From an uncultured Flavobacteriaceae bacterium (GTDB taxonomy: Bacteria; Bacteroidota; Bacteroidia; Flavobacteriales; Flavobacteriaceae), in assembly GCA_947501845.1 (NCBI GenBank), contig CANMXP010000003.1, forward strand, positions 62,001-126,000: a stretch of 64,000 bases of DNA, read 5' to 3'. Made by a program: the position numbers and the translations under genes. The first letter of the stretch is position 1. Every line of letters starts with the position of its first letter. Under the pieces are notes generated by a model, which was not told the origin of the DNA, did not search any database, and saw only the letters and a program-made list of their open reading frames with translations. This document shows positions 9,741 through 18,440 of the stretch, piece after piece.

Positions 9741-10826
9741 TTATTTCAATAAACTATAAACAAATTCAGGATATCCTCGCTCACCATCTGCATTGGTTAA
9801 GGCTAAGAATTGAAGTTTGTAAAGGTTCCCATTGGTATCACTAATCACATAAAACACATTGGTTTTTAAAGAAGGTAAGCTCCCTGGGCCACCACCGTTT
9901 CTCCAGCTACTTCCAATACTGCGCTGGTCGTTAGTGAAGTTAGCATCAACAACATCGTTTAATGTGAAATCGTTATAAGTTAATGTGTTATCAATTTCTG
10001 TATCTATTATATATGCTTTTGCACCAGCTTTTACATTATTAACTACAAAATCAGAATAACCATAAGAACCAAAACCTTCAATTTCGTTGGTAAAAATAGT
10101 AAAGTTTAAATCCCAGCTTTCTTTTTCAGGTTCTACGCTAACTTTACTTTCTGTATCAAAACTGAAAAAAGTAAAATTATAATCAGCATTTTTAGAAATA
10201 GTGATTTCTTTGTGAGTTGAAGCATCTAAATCTGCATATTGCAATATATAGTCACTACCGTTTTTTAGAATTCTGATTTTTTTCCAGCCTCTATGACCAC
10301 CAGAAACAGTAACACTTCCTGTAGATGGCGTTTCGGTTCCAACGTTATAGCCTAAGTTTACCAAATATACATTATTGTTGGTGTCTGTATCCGAAATTTC
10401 AGCAATAGCTGTGCTGGTAATTGTACCATCTGGAGCATCTACAAAGGCTGTATTTGAAGCTTCAAAAGTTCCAACTGCTACTTGTGGTTGTAAACCCTGT
10501 ACCTCTGTAGATGAAGAATTTACAGCATCAATATCTGTTTCTGTAAGTTTGGCAACAGCCATATAAATAGATCCATTGATAATAACTCTAAAGTTTGTCC
10601 CAGAGTAAAAACCTAAGTCCCAAGAATCTCTTTGTGCACTTAAACTTGTATTCGTGCTTAAATCAATATATACCTGGTTTTGTTGGTTGGGACCTCCAAT
10701 AGCTGGTGAAACTGAAGCCCCTTCAATGACAATTTTAATAGGCTCCTTTGGAGTATCATCGGTGCTACAGCTTGAAAAAATAACGACTGAGGCACATAAA
10801 ATAAAAGTAAAAAATTTGTTAATCAT
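9741..10826 (-). CDS. hmuY: HmuY family heme-binding lipoprotein
   Basis: 361 aa with a lipobox (IFSSC). The region QVYIDLSTNTSLSAQRDSWD followed by LGFYSGTNFRVIING is the HmuY-family core, and the C-terminal half keeps the repeated SWDLNFTIF and EGFGSYGYSDFVVNN blocks. HmuY proteins bind heme, or related porphyrins, at the surface and deliver it to an HmuR-type TonB receptor. Here the receptor gene lies 11 bases upstream in the same operon. The axial heme ligands vary in this family and I cannot assign them by eye. The large iron operon on the opposite strand supports a role in iron or heme supply. Confidence 0.85.
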   Translation of the reverse strand: MINKFFTFILCASVVIFSSCSTDDTPKEPIKIVIEGASVSPAIGGPNQQNQVYIDLSTNTSLSAQRDSWDLGFYSGTNFRVIINGSIYMAVAKLTETDIDAVNSSSTEVQGLQPQVAVGTFEASNTAFVDAPDGTITSTAIAEISDTDTNNNVYLVNLGYNVGTETPSTGSVTVSGGHRGWKKIRILKNGSDYILQYADLDASTHKEITISKNADYNFTFFSFDTESKVSVEPEKESWDLNFTIFTNEIEGFGSYGYSDFVVNNVKAGAKAYIIDTEIDNTLTYNDFTLNDVVDANFTNDQRSIGSSWRNGGGPGSLPSLKTNVFYVISDTNGNLYKLQFLALTNADGERGYPEFVYSLLK

Positions 10827-10837
10827 GGTATGTAGTT

Positions 10838-12970
10838 TTAAAATTTAAGGTTGTATAATAATTTTAAATAATATGAACGGCCATAGCCCAATAAAAGGCT
10901 ATTGTTATTTGAAGTATGAATGGCTCCATTTGCTGAATTACTAATATTAACATTAGTGACATCTAATAAATTTCGGCCCCCGAGCGTAGCTTGAACCGTG
11001 TTATTGAAAAATGATTTTTTTATGGAAGCATCTAACCAGTTATAGGCATCTGTTGTTGTTTTGGTAAATACAGAATTTCCGTTACTATCGGTATCTGTTG
11101 CTGTATAGTTTTGTTGTTTACCATTATGCTTTAAAAGTACCGTTAATGCAGTTTGCCATTTTTTAATTTGAAAAGTACTACTGGCATTAATTTGTAAATT
11201 ATATAGAAAGTCATTTTTCGAGTTTGCTTTGTTATTGGCAATTTGTGAAACCCCTTGTAATGTGGCTCCCAAATTAAATGTCCAGTTATCGGTTTTTAAA
11301 CTATTTTCTGAAGTGATTCCCCATAGTTTATAGGCATCAATATTAATGTATTGAAACTGTAAAGGTGTGGTATTAACAACAGCGAGATCAATTTTATCCT
11401 GTATCTCGATGTAACTAATTTTTAAAGTATTTAAAAGCGAAACATCATCAAACCAACTACGTTTTTTTAAGCTTAAAAAAGCAGTAAAACCATTTTCAGG
11501 GTTTAAGTTTTCATTTCCTCTTACATCGTGATTACTATCTACGAAATAATAATATAACTCTTCAAAATTGGGAGTTCGGTAGGACGTACCAATATTTCCA
11601 CGAAGCTCAAAGCCATTTTTCATTAAATAACGAGCGCTTATTGAACCTAAAAATTTAGATTGAAATTGCGAGTTATACTCATAACGCAGACCAGGGCGTA
11701 AAAGCATACTGTTAGAAAGATTTATTTCTGAAGAGGCAAATAGCGCATAATTATCCTGAGATTGCTTTTTATCTCTTTGTGTTATACTGCCAGAAGCTTG
11801 TGTATCAAACCCTGTAATTAAACGTGTTTCATAACCTAACTGAAAGTTGTAAAAGTCATTTTTAACAAGATTATTGATGCTACCTTTAGAAAAAAATACA
11901 TTGCTGGATTGATAAACTTCATCGGTTTCATTACTTTTTTCTTTAGTAAGGATGTAATAATTAAATTCATTTAAATGGCGTTTTTGTTGCTGATAGGATA
12001 CCGAAGCACTATAATTTGCTCCAGAAATTAATTGCCCGTTTAGGTTTATATTGTTAACTAACCTGTTGGTTGTAAAAACTCTATCTGTTACAGAAGGATT
12101 GCTCGTTTGCGATTGTGTGTCTATATTAGCTCTTACAGCTGCGTCATGGTAATTAATAATTTCGTTGAAGTATTCAAACTTATAAAAGAGTTTGAAATTA
12201 TCTCTTTTATAATTTAATAGAGCGTTGGTGTTTATTTGTGTTTTGGGTAACCAATCATATCCTCTCAAACCATCATTTAGATAATAGTTCTTTCCTTGTT
12301 TATCATTATAAAACCCTGCAAATTGATTTCGATTAAGACCTACTCTGGCGAACCAATTTTTGTTGAAGTTATGACTAATATTTAAGGCTTGGATATGTCT
12401 ACCTTCATCAAACCATTTATATTCATTGCTAACAGATTCTTCTTGTATAGATGTTTGAATTTTCCATGTGCTATCAATAGCTTTCTTGGTAATAATATTA
12501 ATTACTCCAGAAACGGCATTGGCTCCATATTCTACACCCATTGCGCCTTCAACAATCTCTATCCGTTCTACTTCATCAAGATTTATCTGCGTTAAATCTA
12601 TATTGTTTCCAAGTCCGTTATCACTTACCAAGGGAATATTATCTATGAGAATATTGAAGTATTGTGAGTCTAATCCGAAAAAAGAAATAGTTGATTTGCC
12701 TGTTTGCGAATTTGGAATGATGGTCAAGTTTAAATTGAAATTTAACAAGTCTGCTAAATTATTGGCCGCTTGATTTTCAATTTGCTTTCTTTTTATAACG
12801 ATGACATTATGAACCGATTTTTTAATGGATTGTGGATGATACTGCCCAGTAACAACAACGGCTTCTAAACTGTTAAACTTCACAGAATCCTGTTTTACAT
12901 CTTGAGAGAATATCAAGCTTGAAAAAAAAATTGAAAAATAAATGAAGAAATATTTTTTATTTAGAATCAT
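10838..12970 (-). CDS. TonB-dependent receptor, HmuR-like heme transporter
   Basis: 710 aa with a signal peptide ending in IFSQ. The plug domain carries a TonB-box-like EAVVVTGQY, then LIDNIPLVSDNGLGNNIDL and VERIEIVEGAMGVEYGANAV with VINIITKK, followed by a beta-barrel ending in YYLKLLYNLKF. There is no N-terminal carboxypeptidase-like domain, unlike the SusC protein. Size and close linkage with hmuY point to heme uptake, energised by TonB. It is the first gene of the minus-strand operon and diverges from a seven-gene plus-strand operon across 104 bases that must hold both promoters. A cobalamin or siderophore ligand cannot be excluded. Confidence 0.85.
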   Translation of the reverse strand: MILNKKYFFIYFSIFFSSLIFSQDVKQDSVKFNSLEAVVVTGQYHPQSIKKSVHNVIVIKRKQIENQAANNLADLLNFNLNLTIIPNSQTGKSTISFFGLDSQYFNILIDNIPLVSDNGLGNNIDLTQINLDEVERIEIVEGAMGVEYGANAVSGVINIITKKAIDSTWKIQTSIQEESVSNEYKWFDEGRHIQALNISHNFNKNWFARVGLNRNQFAGFYNDKQGKNYYLNDGLRGYDWLPKTQINTNALLNYKRDNFKLFYKFEYFNEIINYHDAAVRANIDTQSQTSNPSVTDRVFTTNRLVNNINLNGQLISGANYSASVSYQQQKRHLNEFNYYILTKEKSNETDEVYQSSNVFFSKGSINNLVKNDFYNFQLGYETRLITGFDTQASGSITQRDKKQSQDNYALFASSEINLSNSMLLRPGLRYEYNSQFQSKFLGSISARYLMKNGFELRGNIGTSYRTPNFEELYYYFVDSNHDVRGNENLNPENGFTAFLSLKKRSWFDDVSLLNTLKISYIEIQDKIDLAVVNTTPLQFQYINIDAYKLWGITSENSLKTDNWTFNLGATLQGVSQIANNKANSKNDFLYNLQINASSTFQIKKWQTALTVLLKHNGKQQNYTATDTDSNGNSVFTKTTTDAYNWLDASIKKSFFNNTVQATLGGRNLLDVTNVNISNSANGAIHTSNNNSLLLGYGRSYYLKLLYNLKF

Positions 12971-12988
12971 TCTTAATTAAATTTGCTG

Positions 12989-12996
12989 CAAATATA
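12989..12996 (-). promoter_or_regulatory. -7 box of the hmuR promoter
   Basis: On the minus strand this reads TATATTTG, an exact match to TAnnTTTG, 18 bases before the ATG. The -33 region holds TTTAGACTG rather than TTTG. That suggests an activated or repressed promoter, with iron control likely by context. Confidence 0.5.
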
Positions 12997-13074
12997 TATG
13001 TTATTTTAATTCAGTCTAAATAAGAATAAGTAAAATTTTTAATTTTTTTAATTAATAAAAACAAATCTCTAAAA

Positions 13075-13980
13075 ATGAAACAGTTAACTATTTTTTTGCT
13101 AATAAGTTTAACATTTACAATACCTGGAAATGCCCAAAACAAGAAGAAACAAGATGCGGAAGCCATTAAAAAGATGTGTGGTTGCTACGAAGTGACCTTT
13201 AATTTTGCCGAAACTTTTAACTATAGTAAAGATTCCCTTTACCAACCTTCTAAAACGAAAACAGATAGAGGTTTGGAATGGGCACAGCTAGTTGAAGATG
13301 ATAAAAATAAAATTTCTATCCAGCATTTACTTCAAGTGGGAGATCCCTCTAAACCGCATATAATAAAGCACTGGCGACAAGATTGGCTTTACGAGAATAC
13401 TAGTTTTTATATGTTTAATGGAGACAATATCTGGAATTACACTTCTAAACAAAAACCTGAAGTTAAAGAGCAGTGGACTCAAAAGGTATATCAGGTTGAT
13501 GATAGCCCCAGGTACGAAGGCTCTGCAACTTGGGTTCATGTAGATGGCAAAAGCTATTGGGAAAATACAACCGATGCACCGCTTCCAAGAAGAGAATATA
13601 CCAAACGAAGCGATTACAACATAACCGTTAGAGGAAACAGGCATGAAATCACTAAAAGTGGTTGGGTTCATGATCAGGATAATGCTAAAGTAATTAGAGA
13701 AAAAGGAAAAGCAGATGTGATTTTGGCAAAAGAAAAGGGCTATAATACGTATGTGAAAGTTGATGATAATAAGTGTAAAGCTGCATCAGATTGGTGGCAA
13801 AAAAACCAATCAAAATGGGTTTTAGTTCGTAATAAATGGTCTGATGTTTACAACAGGAATCAAAATTTAGCTTTAGAATCTAAAGTTGAAAATAAGCAGC
13901 TTTATAAATATTTGTTTTCAGATGGTTATACCAAAGCGAGCGATATCGATAAAGTCATAGAATCTTTTGTAATTAAATAG
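13075..13980 (+). CDS. DUF6607 family exported protein
   Basis: 301 aa with a signal peptide ending near GNAQ. The body resembles the flavobacterial DUF6607 family: KKMCGCYEVTFNFAETF near the N terminus, then HWRQDWLYENTSFYMFNGDN, and a tryptophan-rich middle with TWVHVDGKSYWEN. Its biochemical function is not known. It is the first gene of the operon that continues with a siderophore-type receptor 28 bases later, so a periplasmic or outer-membrane role in iron acquisition is a context inference. The aromatic, lipocalin-like look of the middle part could fit ligand binding, but this is speculative. Confidence 0.75.
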   Translation: MKQLTIFLLISLTFTIPGNAQNKKKQDAEAIKKMCGCYEVTFNFAETFNYSKDSLYQPSKTKTDRGLEWAQLVEDDKNKISIQHLLQVGDPSKPHIIKHWRQDWLYENTSFYMFNGDNIWNYTSKQKPEVKEQWTQKVYQVDDSPRYEGSATWVHVDGKSYWENTTDAPLPRREYTKRSDYNITVRGNRHEITKSGWVHDQDNAKVIREKGKADVILAKEKGYNTYVKVDDNKCKAASDWWQKNQSKWVLVRNKWSDVYNRNQNLALESKVENKQLYKYLFSDGYTKASDIDKVIESFVIK

Positions 13981-14008
13981 CCTTAAACTACCAATCAATT
14001 ATTAAATA

Positions 14009-16432
14009 ATGAAGAAAACATTAGTATTATTACTAACGATCGTATCTATTTATTCAACTTATGGTCAAGCCATATTAAAAGGAATTGTAAAAAATGAACA
14101 TAATGAAATCATCCCATATGCAAGTGTGTATTTAGAAGGTACACAGTTAGGAGTTTCTTCTAAAAATGATGGAACGTTTATTATCGAAAATGTTCCTTTC
14201 TCAACATATAATATTATTGCAAGTGCTGTGGGCTATAATCAAAGTTCTCAAAGCATTGTTATTAATGGGAATGTAAATAATTTGGTCTTTAAACTTAGTG
14301 CGAACACAGCATTAGAAGAAGTTGAGCTTTTTGGAACAAGAAATAAAAGAGCTGAAAAATTAGAGACCTTAACTAGGTTACCTTTGGCTCCAAACGAACA
14401 ACTGCAAAGTATTTCCATATTATCGCATGCGCTAATCGATAAACAAAACGCCTTAACACTTAGGGATGTAACAAAAAATGTTGCTGGTGTTTATACGTTT
14501 GCAACTTATGGAAACATAAGAGAAAGTATGTCTTTAAGAGGGTATCGAGGGATACCAATATTAAAAAACGGTGTGAGGATTAACTCCGACTTTAGAGGAA
14601 TAGGTGTTGTCACAGATATGGCGGGGGTTGATAATATTCAAGTACTAAAAGGGGTGTCTGCCATTAGCCAAGGATTAGGAGGCGATTTAGGTTCTGCTGG
14701 AGGTGTTATCAATATTGTTACAAAAACACCAAAATTTTATGAAGGTGGCGAAGTGACTTTTAGAGCGGGAAGCTTTGGGGTAGTTCGACCTACATTCGAT
14801 TTTTATGGCCCCCTAGATAAAAAAGAAACCATTGCATTTAGAGTAGCTGGAGCTTATGATAAAACAGATAGTTATAGAAGTAAGGTCAATTCAGAACGTT
14901 TTTATATGAACCCTTCTTTGGCATGGAAACCAAATGATAAAACGAATATAATTTTAGAAATGGATTATACAGATGCTAGTATAACTCCAGATCAAGGGAC
15001 TATTAATTTAGGAGATTATGCTACTAATAATATATATAGACTTCCAAATAATAATTTTCTAGGTTTTGATTCAGATAGAAACAATTCTATAAATACAACA
15101 TATGCCATCCGATTTGAAAGAGAAATCAGTGATGAATTAAGTCTAAAAGCAGGGTTGTTTTCATCTAATTTAGAAACGTATACAGAAACCTCTTATGTTT
15201 ATCAAGGAGGCGGCCGAACTACTTTAGACGTCCTTCCTGGTGGACAGCGTTATAGGGAATACTATGCCGATGGTAGACTGGATAAAAACAGTGTATTACA
15301 GATTGATTTACTGGGAAAAGATATTCAAACGGGAGCTTTAAAACACACATTTCAAGTGGGTGTAGATTATAGAAATACGGCGTTTGATAATACGGCCTAT
15401 ACAACGTCTTACCCAGATACGGATCCCTATATTGATATCATTGATGTTACCCAACCGATAAACAATGTTTTACCCGATGGTGTGGGCGTAGCGCCAAACC
15501 CAGATAGAGCTTCGGGCTCTAAAACAAAATCTTACGGGTTTACAATTCAAGATAAAATAACGTTGACAGCATGGGCTGATATATTTTTAGGACTTCGCTA
15601 TACATCATTAGAAAGAACCAAAGGTAATTTTATTGGTAGAAGTTTAGCAGGATCTAAAAGGGATGATGCGATTAACCCATTATTAGGTTTCAATATTAAA
15701 CCTGTAAAAAACGTGATCGTTTTTGGGTCTTATGCAAGTAGCTCTAACCCTATGACGTCTTTTTATAGAGATATTAATGGGAACGAGCTGGGTACAGAAC
15801 GTTGGGATCAATTTGAAACAGGTATTAAGTCAACTTGGTTAAATAATGCATTACGTTTTAATGTCACTTATTTTTTAACCTCAAGCAAAAACTTGAATTT
15901 AGAGGCTTTAGATGGCAATGGCACATTCCTTGGATATTATTTAAAAGGAGGTGAAGATACTAGAAATGGAGTAGAGATTGAATTGATAGGTCGCGTGTTG
16001 CCTAATTTAGAAATTATTGCGGGCTATTCATATTTAGATGCTAGATATAAAGACCATGTGTCTTATTATTATAATTCTAGTCCCATAAATACCCCAAAAA
16101 ATACCGCAAATTTTTGGACAAGATACCGCTTCACAAATGCTTTAGAAGGCCTATCGTTAGGAGCTGGTGTCTATTATTTAGGTAAACGACCTCATAACGT
16201 ATGGTCTAGAAACTATACTCATACGGGTGTTGTTCCTGGTGTAAAACCATTCGATTTAAACGCTTATACAACTGTAAATATCCAATCATCGTATCAATTT
16301 AATTCAAAACTAAGTTTAGATGTTTTTGCAAATAACGTTTTTAACGAATTAGGATATAATGCTTATAGAACAGTGTATATAAACAGAATCTCCCCAGCGA
16401 CTTTTGGAACAACATTGCGATATAAATTTTAA
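14009..16432 (+). CDS. TonB-dependent siderophore-type receptor
   Basis: 807 aa. Signal peptide (STYGQ), then a carboxypeptidase-regulatory-like domain (about 20-100, GIVKNEHNEIIPYASVYLEG), a plug with SISILSHALIDKQNALTLRD, VAGVYTFATYGNIRESMSLRG and VDNIQVLKGVSAISQG, and a barrel that ends in FGTTLRYKF. The plug spacing (RG-x-RGIPILKNGVRIN) matches ferric-siderophore receptors of the FhuE/FecA type more than SusC. It lies 28 bases after the DUF6607 gene and 9 bases before the ankyrin gene. The ferric ligand is not known. Confidence 0.88.
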   Translation: MKKTLVLLLTIVSIYSTYGQAILKGIVKNEHNEIIPYASVYLEGTQLGVSSKNDGTFIIENVPFSTYNIIASAVGYNQSSQSIVINGNVNNLVFKLSANTALEEVELFGTRNKRAEKLETLTRLPLAPNEQLQSISILSHALIDKQNALTLRDVTKNVAGVYTFATYGNIRESMSLRGYRGIPILKNGVRINSDFRGIGVVTDMAGVDNIQVLKGVSAISQGLGGDLGSAGGVINIVTKTPKFYEGGEVTFRAGSFGVVRPTFDFYGPLDKKETIAFRVAGAYDKTDSYRSKVNSERFYMNPSLAWKPNDKTNIILEMDYTDASITPDQGTINLGDYATNNIYRLPNNNFLGFDSDRNNSINTTYAIRFEREISDELSLKAGLFSSNLETYTETSYVYQGGGRTTLDVLPGGQRYREYYADGRLDKNSVLQIDLLGKDIQTGALKHTFQVGVDYRNTAFDNTAYTTSYPDTDPYIDIIDVTQPINNVLPDGVGVAPNPDRASGSKTKSYGFTIQDKITLTAWADIFLGLRYTSLERTKGNFIGRSLAGSKRDDAINPLLGFNIKPVKNVIVFGSYASSSNPMTSFYRDINGNELGTERWDQFETGIKSTWLNNALRFNVTYFLTSSKNLNLEALDGNGTFLGYYLKGGEDTRNGVEIELIGRVLPNLEIIAGYSYLDARYKDHVSYYYNSSPINTPKNTANFWTRYRFTNALEGLSLGAGVYYLGKRPHNVWSRNYTHTGVVPGVKPFDLNAYTTVNIQSSYQFNSKLSLDVFANNVFNELGYNAYRTVYINRISPATFGTTLRYKF

Positions 16433-16441
16433 GTATAAAAT

Positions 16442-17926
16442 ATGAAGGCTTTTAAATTTCTTATAGTAGTATATCTGTGGCTTGTGAATTTTTTGCAAGC
16501 ACAGGAAAATATCTTTTGGAAGAGAGATTTCTGGACAACCAATCCGACAACAGAAGTCATAGATCAAAAAATAGCAGAGGGCCACGATGCATCAGCTTTA
16601 AACCCTAATGGGTTTGATGCAGTAGTGTACGCGATTTTATCAAAAACGCCTAATAGTACGATTAAACATTTACTTTCTAAAAAAGGCAATGGTATTAATA
16701 AACTAACTCATGATAAACGTACCTATGTGTTTTGGGCTGCTTACAAAGGTAATGTAGAGTTAATGACATACTTAATATCTAAAAATGCTAGAATGGATTT
16801 AAAAGATGCACATAATTTTTCTGTTTTAACATTCGCAGCGGCGGTTGGTATAACCAATACAGCTATTTATGATCTATGTATAGAAAATGGTATAGATGTT
16901 ATAAATGATAAAGACGAACACGGTGCTAATGCGTTATTATTATTAATTCCCCACCTTAAGAATTTTGAAATCGTTGACTATTTTACTAAAAAAGGTCTGC
17001 CTATTAATAGTAAGGATAATAATGGCAATGGTGTCTTTAATTATACGGCTCAAGCTGGAAATAAAATAATGCTTGAAAAATTAATTAAAAAAGGATTTTT
17101 TCATAATAGGCCAAATGATAACGGCGATAATGCCATACTGTTAGCTACCCGAGGTTCTAGAAAAGGATATAACTCATTAAGCTTTTTCAAATATTTAGAA
17201 AGTCTAGGGGTTGCTCCAAATATTACCAATAATAATGGTATGACACCACTTCATAATTTGGCTTATGGCAATAAAGACCTTGAAATTTTAAGCTATTTTT
17301 TAAAAAAGGGAGTGGATGTTAATCAAATAGATAAAGATGGGAATACTGCGTTGATCAATGCTTCTAGCAGAAATTCTTTAGAAATAATAAAAGAACTCGT
17401 CACGAAAACCCAAAACATTAATCATATCAATAACAATGGACAATCTGCTTTAACAAAAGCGATTGGTAACATCCCCGAAGTCACTAATTTTTTGGTTAAG
17501 AAAGGAGCCGATGTCCATGTTGTTGATATTAAAGGAAATAATCTTGTTTACTATTTATTTAAAACATTTGATGCTGATAAGCAGGAAGCCTTTAATCAAA
17601 AATTAAAGATATTATCAAGTAAAGGTTTGAATATTAAAGCAGTTCAAAAAGATGGTAATACCTTATTTCATCTGGCTGTTCATAGCAATAATTTAGATTT
17701 ATTGAAGTATGCATATTCTTTGGGAGTTGATCTGAATACTAAAAACAAGGATGGCATAACACCTTTACATTTAGCTGCTATGAAAGCCAAGAATACAGGA
17801 ATTCTTAAATATTTATTGTCCGTTAATGCCGATAAGGGTATTAAAACCAATTTTGATGAATCTGTTTACGATTTAGCTAAAGAAAACGAATTATTAAAGA
17901 AAACGAATATTAATTTTTTAAAATAA
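16442..17926 (+). CDS. Exported ankyrin-repeat protein
   Basis: 494 aa. A signal peptide (about 1-21, ending FLQAQ) is followed by roughly ten ankyrin repeats filling the rest. Clear ones are TYVFWAAYKGNVELMTYLIS, NGMTPLHNLAYGNKDLEILS and DGITPLHLAAMKAKNTGILK. There is no enzymatic domain and no membrane anchor, so it should be a periplasmic scaffold. Periplasmic ankyrin proteins are uncommon. In this operon it sits between the receptor and DUF2271/PepSY genes (gaps of 9 and 4 bases), which suggests that it holds or docks a partner in the iron pathway. The partner is unknown. Confidence 0.85.
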   Translation: MKAFKFLIVVYLWLVNFLQAQENIFWKRDFWTTNPTTEVIDQKIAEGHDASALNPNGFDAVVYAILSKTPNSTIKHLLSKKGNGINKLTHDKRTYVFWAAYKGNVELMTYLISKNARMDLKDAHNFSVLTFAAAVGITNTAIYDLCIENGIDVINDKDEHGANALLLLIPHLKNFEIVDYFTKKGLPINSKDNNGNGVFNYTAQAGNKIMLEKLIKKGFFHNRPNDNGDNAILLATRGSRKGYNSLSFFKYLESLGVAPNITNNNGMTPLHNLAYGNKDLEILSYFLKKGVDVNQIDKDGNTALINASSRNSLEIIKELVTKTQNINHINNNGQSALTKAIGNIPEVTNFLVKKGADVHVVDIKGNNLVYYLFKTFDADKQEAFNQKLKILSSKGLNIKAVQKDGNTLFHLAVHSNNLDLLKYAYSLGVDLNTKNKDGITPLHLAAMKAKNTGILKYLLSVNADKGIKTNFDESVYDLAKENELLKKTNINFLK

Positions 17927-17930
17927 AATA

Positions 17931-18428
17931 ATGAGAGATACATTAGTTTTTAAACTGGCACCTATACTTGTTTTAGCGGTATTTATCTTATTCGGATTTG
18001 GAAGCAAACCAGTAAATACATCTTCTTATAAATGTATGATACAAATGACGAATTATACAGGAGAAGGTGCTTATATCGCTATTTCATTATTAAACCCAAA
18101 AGGAGCATATGAAAAAACATTGTATGTTCAGGGCGATGATGAAGAATGGTATTTCGATATTACCGAATGGTGGAAATTTCAAGGAAAAATTAGAACCAGT
18201 ATAGATGCTATTACTGGAGCGACCATTAGTGGTGGCGGGCGTACTATAAGTGTGATCCAAATTGATGATGACAAAATAGATGCAGGTTACAAAATACGTT
18301 TTGAATCGGCAGTCGAAGATCAGGAATATTACAAAGATGATATAGAGTTTGAACTAACTTCAACTTCGGTGAAAAGTAAAGTAGAAGGCAGTGGTTTTAT
18401 ACGTTACGTACGTATGATGCCCCAATAA
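17931..18428 (+). CDS. DUF2271 family exported protein
   Basis: 165 aa with an N-terminal hydrophobic segment (about 8-24) that is a signal peptide or anchor. The remainder is a single beta-rich domain with FDITEWWKFQGKIRTSIDAI, TGATISGGGRT and a closing EGSGFIRYVRMMPQ, as in DUF2271. Members of this family are often encoded next to PepSY-domain membrane proteins, exactly as here (12 bases upstream of the reductase). The role is unproven. A periplasmic helper of the inner-membrane reductase is the natural inference. Confidence 0.78.
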   Translation: MRDTLVFKLAPILVLAVFILFGFGSKPVNTSSYKCMIQMTNYTGEGAYIAISLLNPKGAYEKTLYVQGDDEEWYFDITEWWKFQGKIRTSIDAITGATISGGGRTISVIQIDDDKIDAGYKIRFESAVEDQEYYKDDIEFELTSTSVKSKVEGSGFIRYVRMMPQ

Positions 18429-18440
18429 TACATAAAGACC

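Noticed and set aside
12990-13030. Fur box between the two iron operons
   Set aside because: The candidate lacks a convincing palindrome, so I keep it only as a possible control region and do not annotate it as a Fur site.
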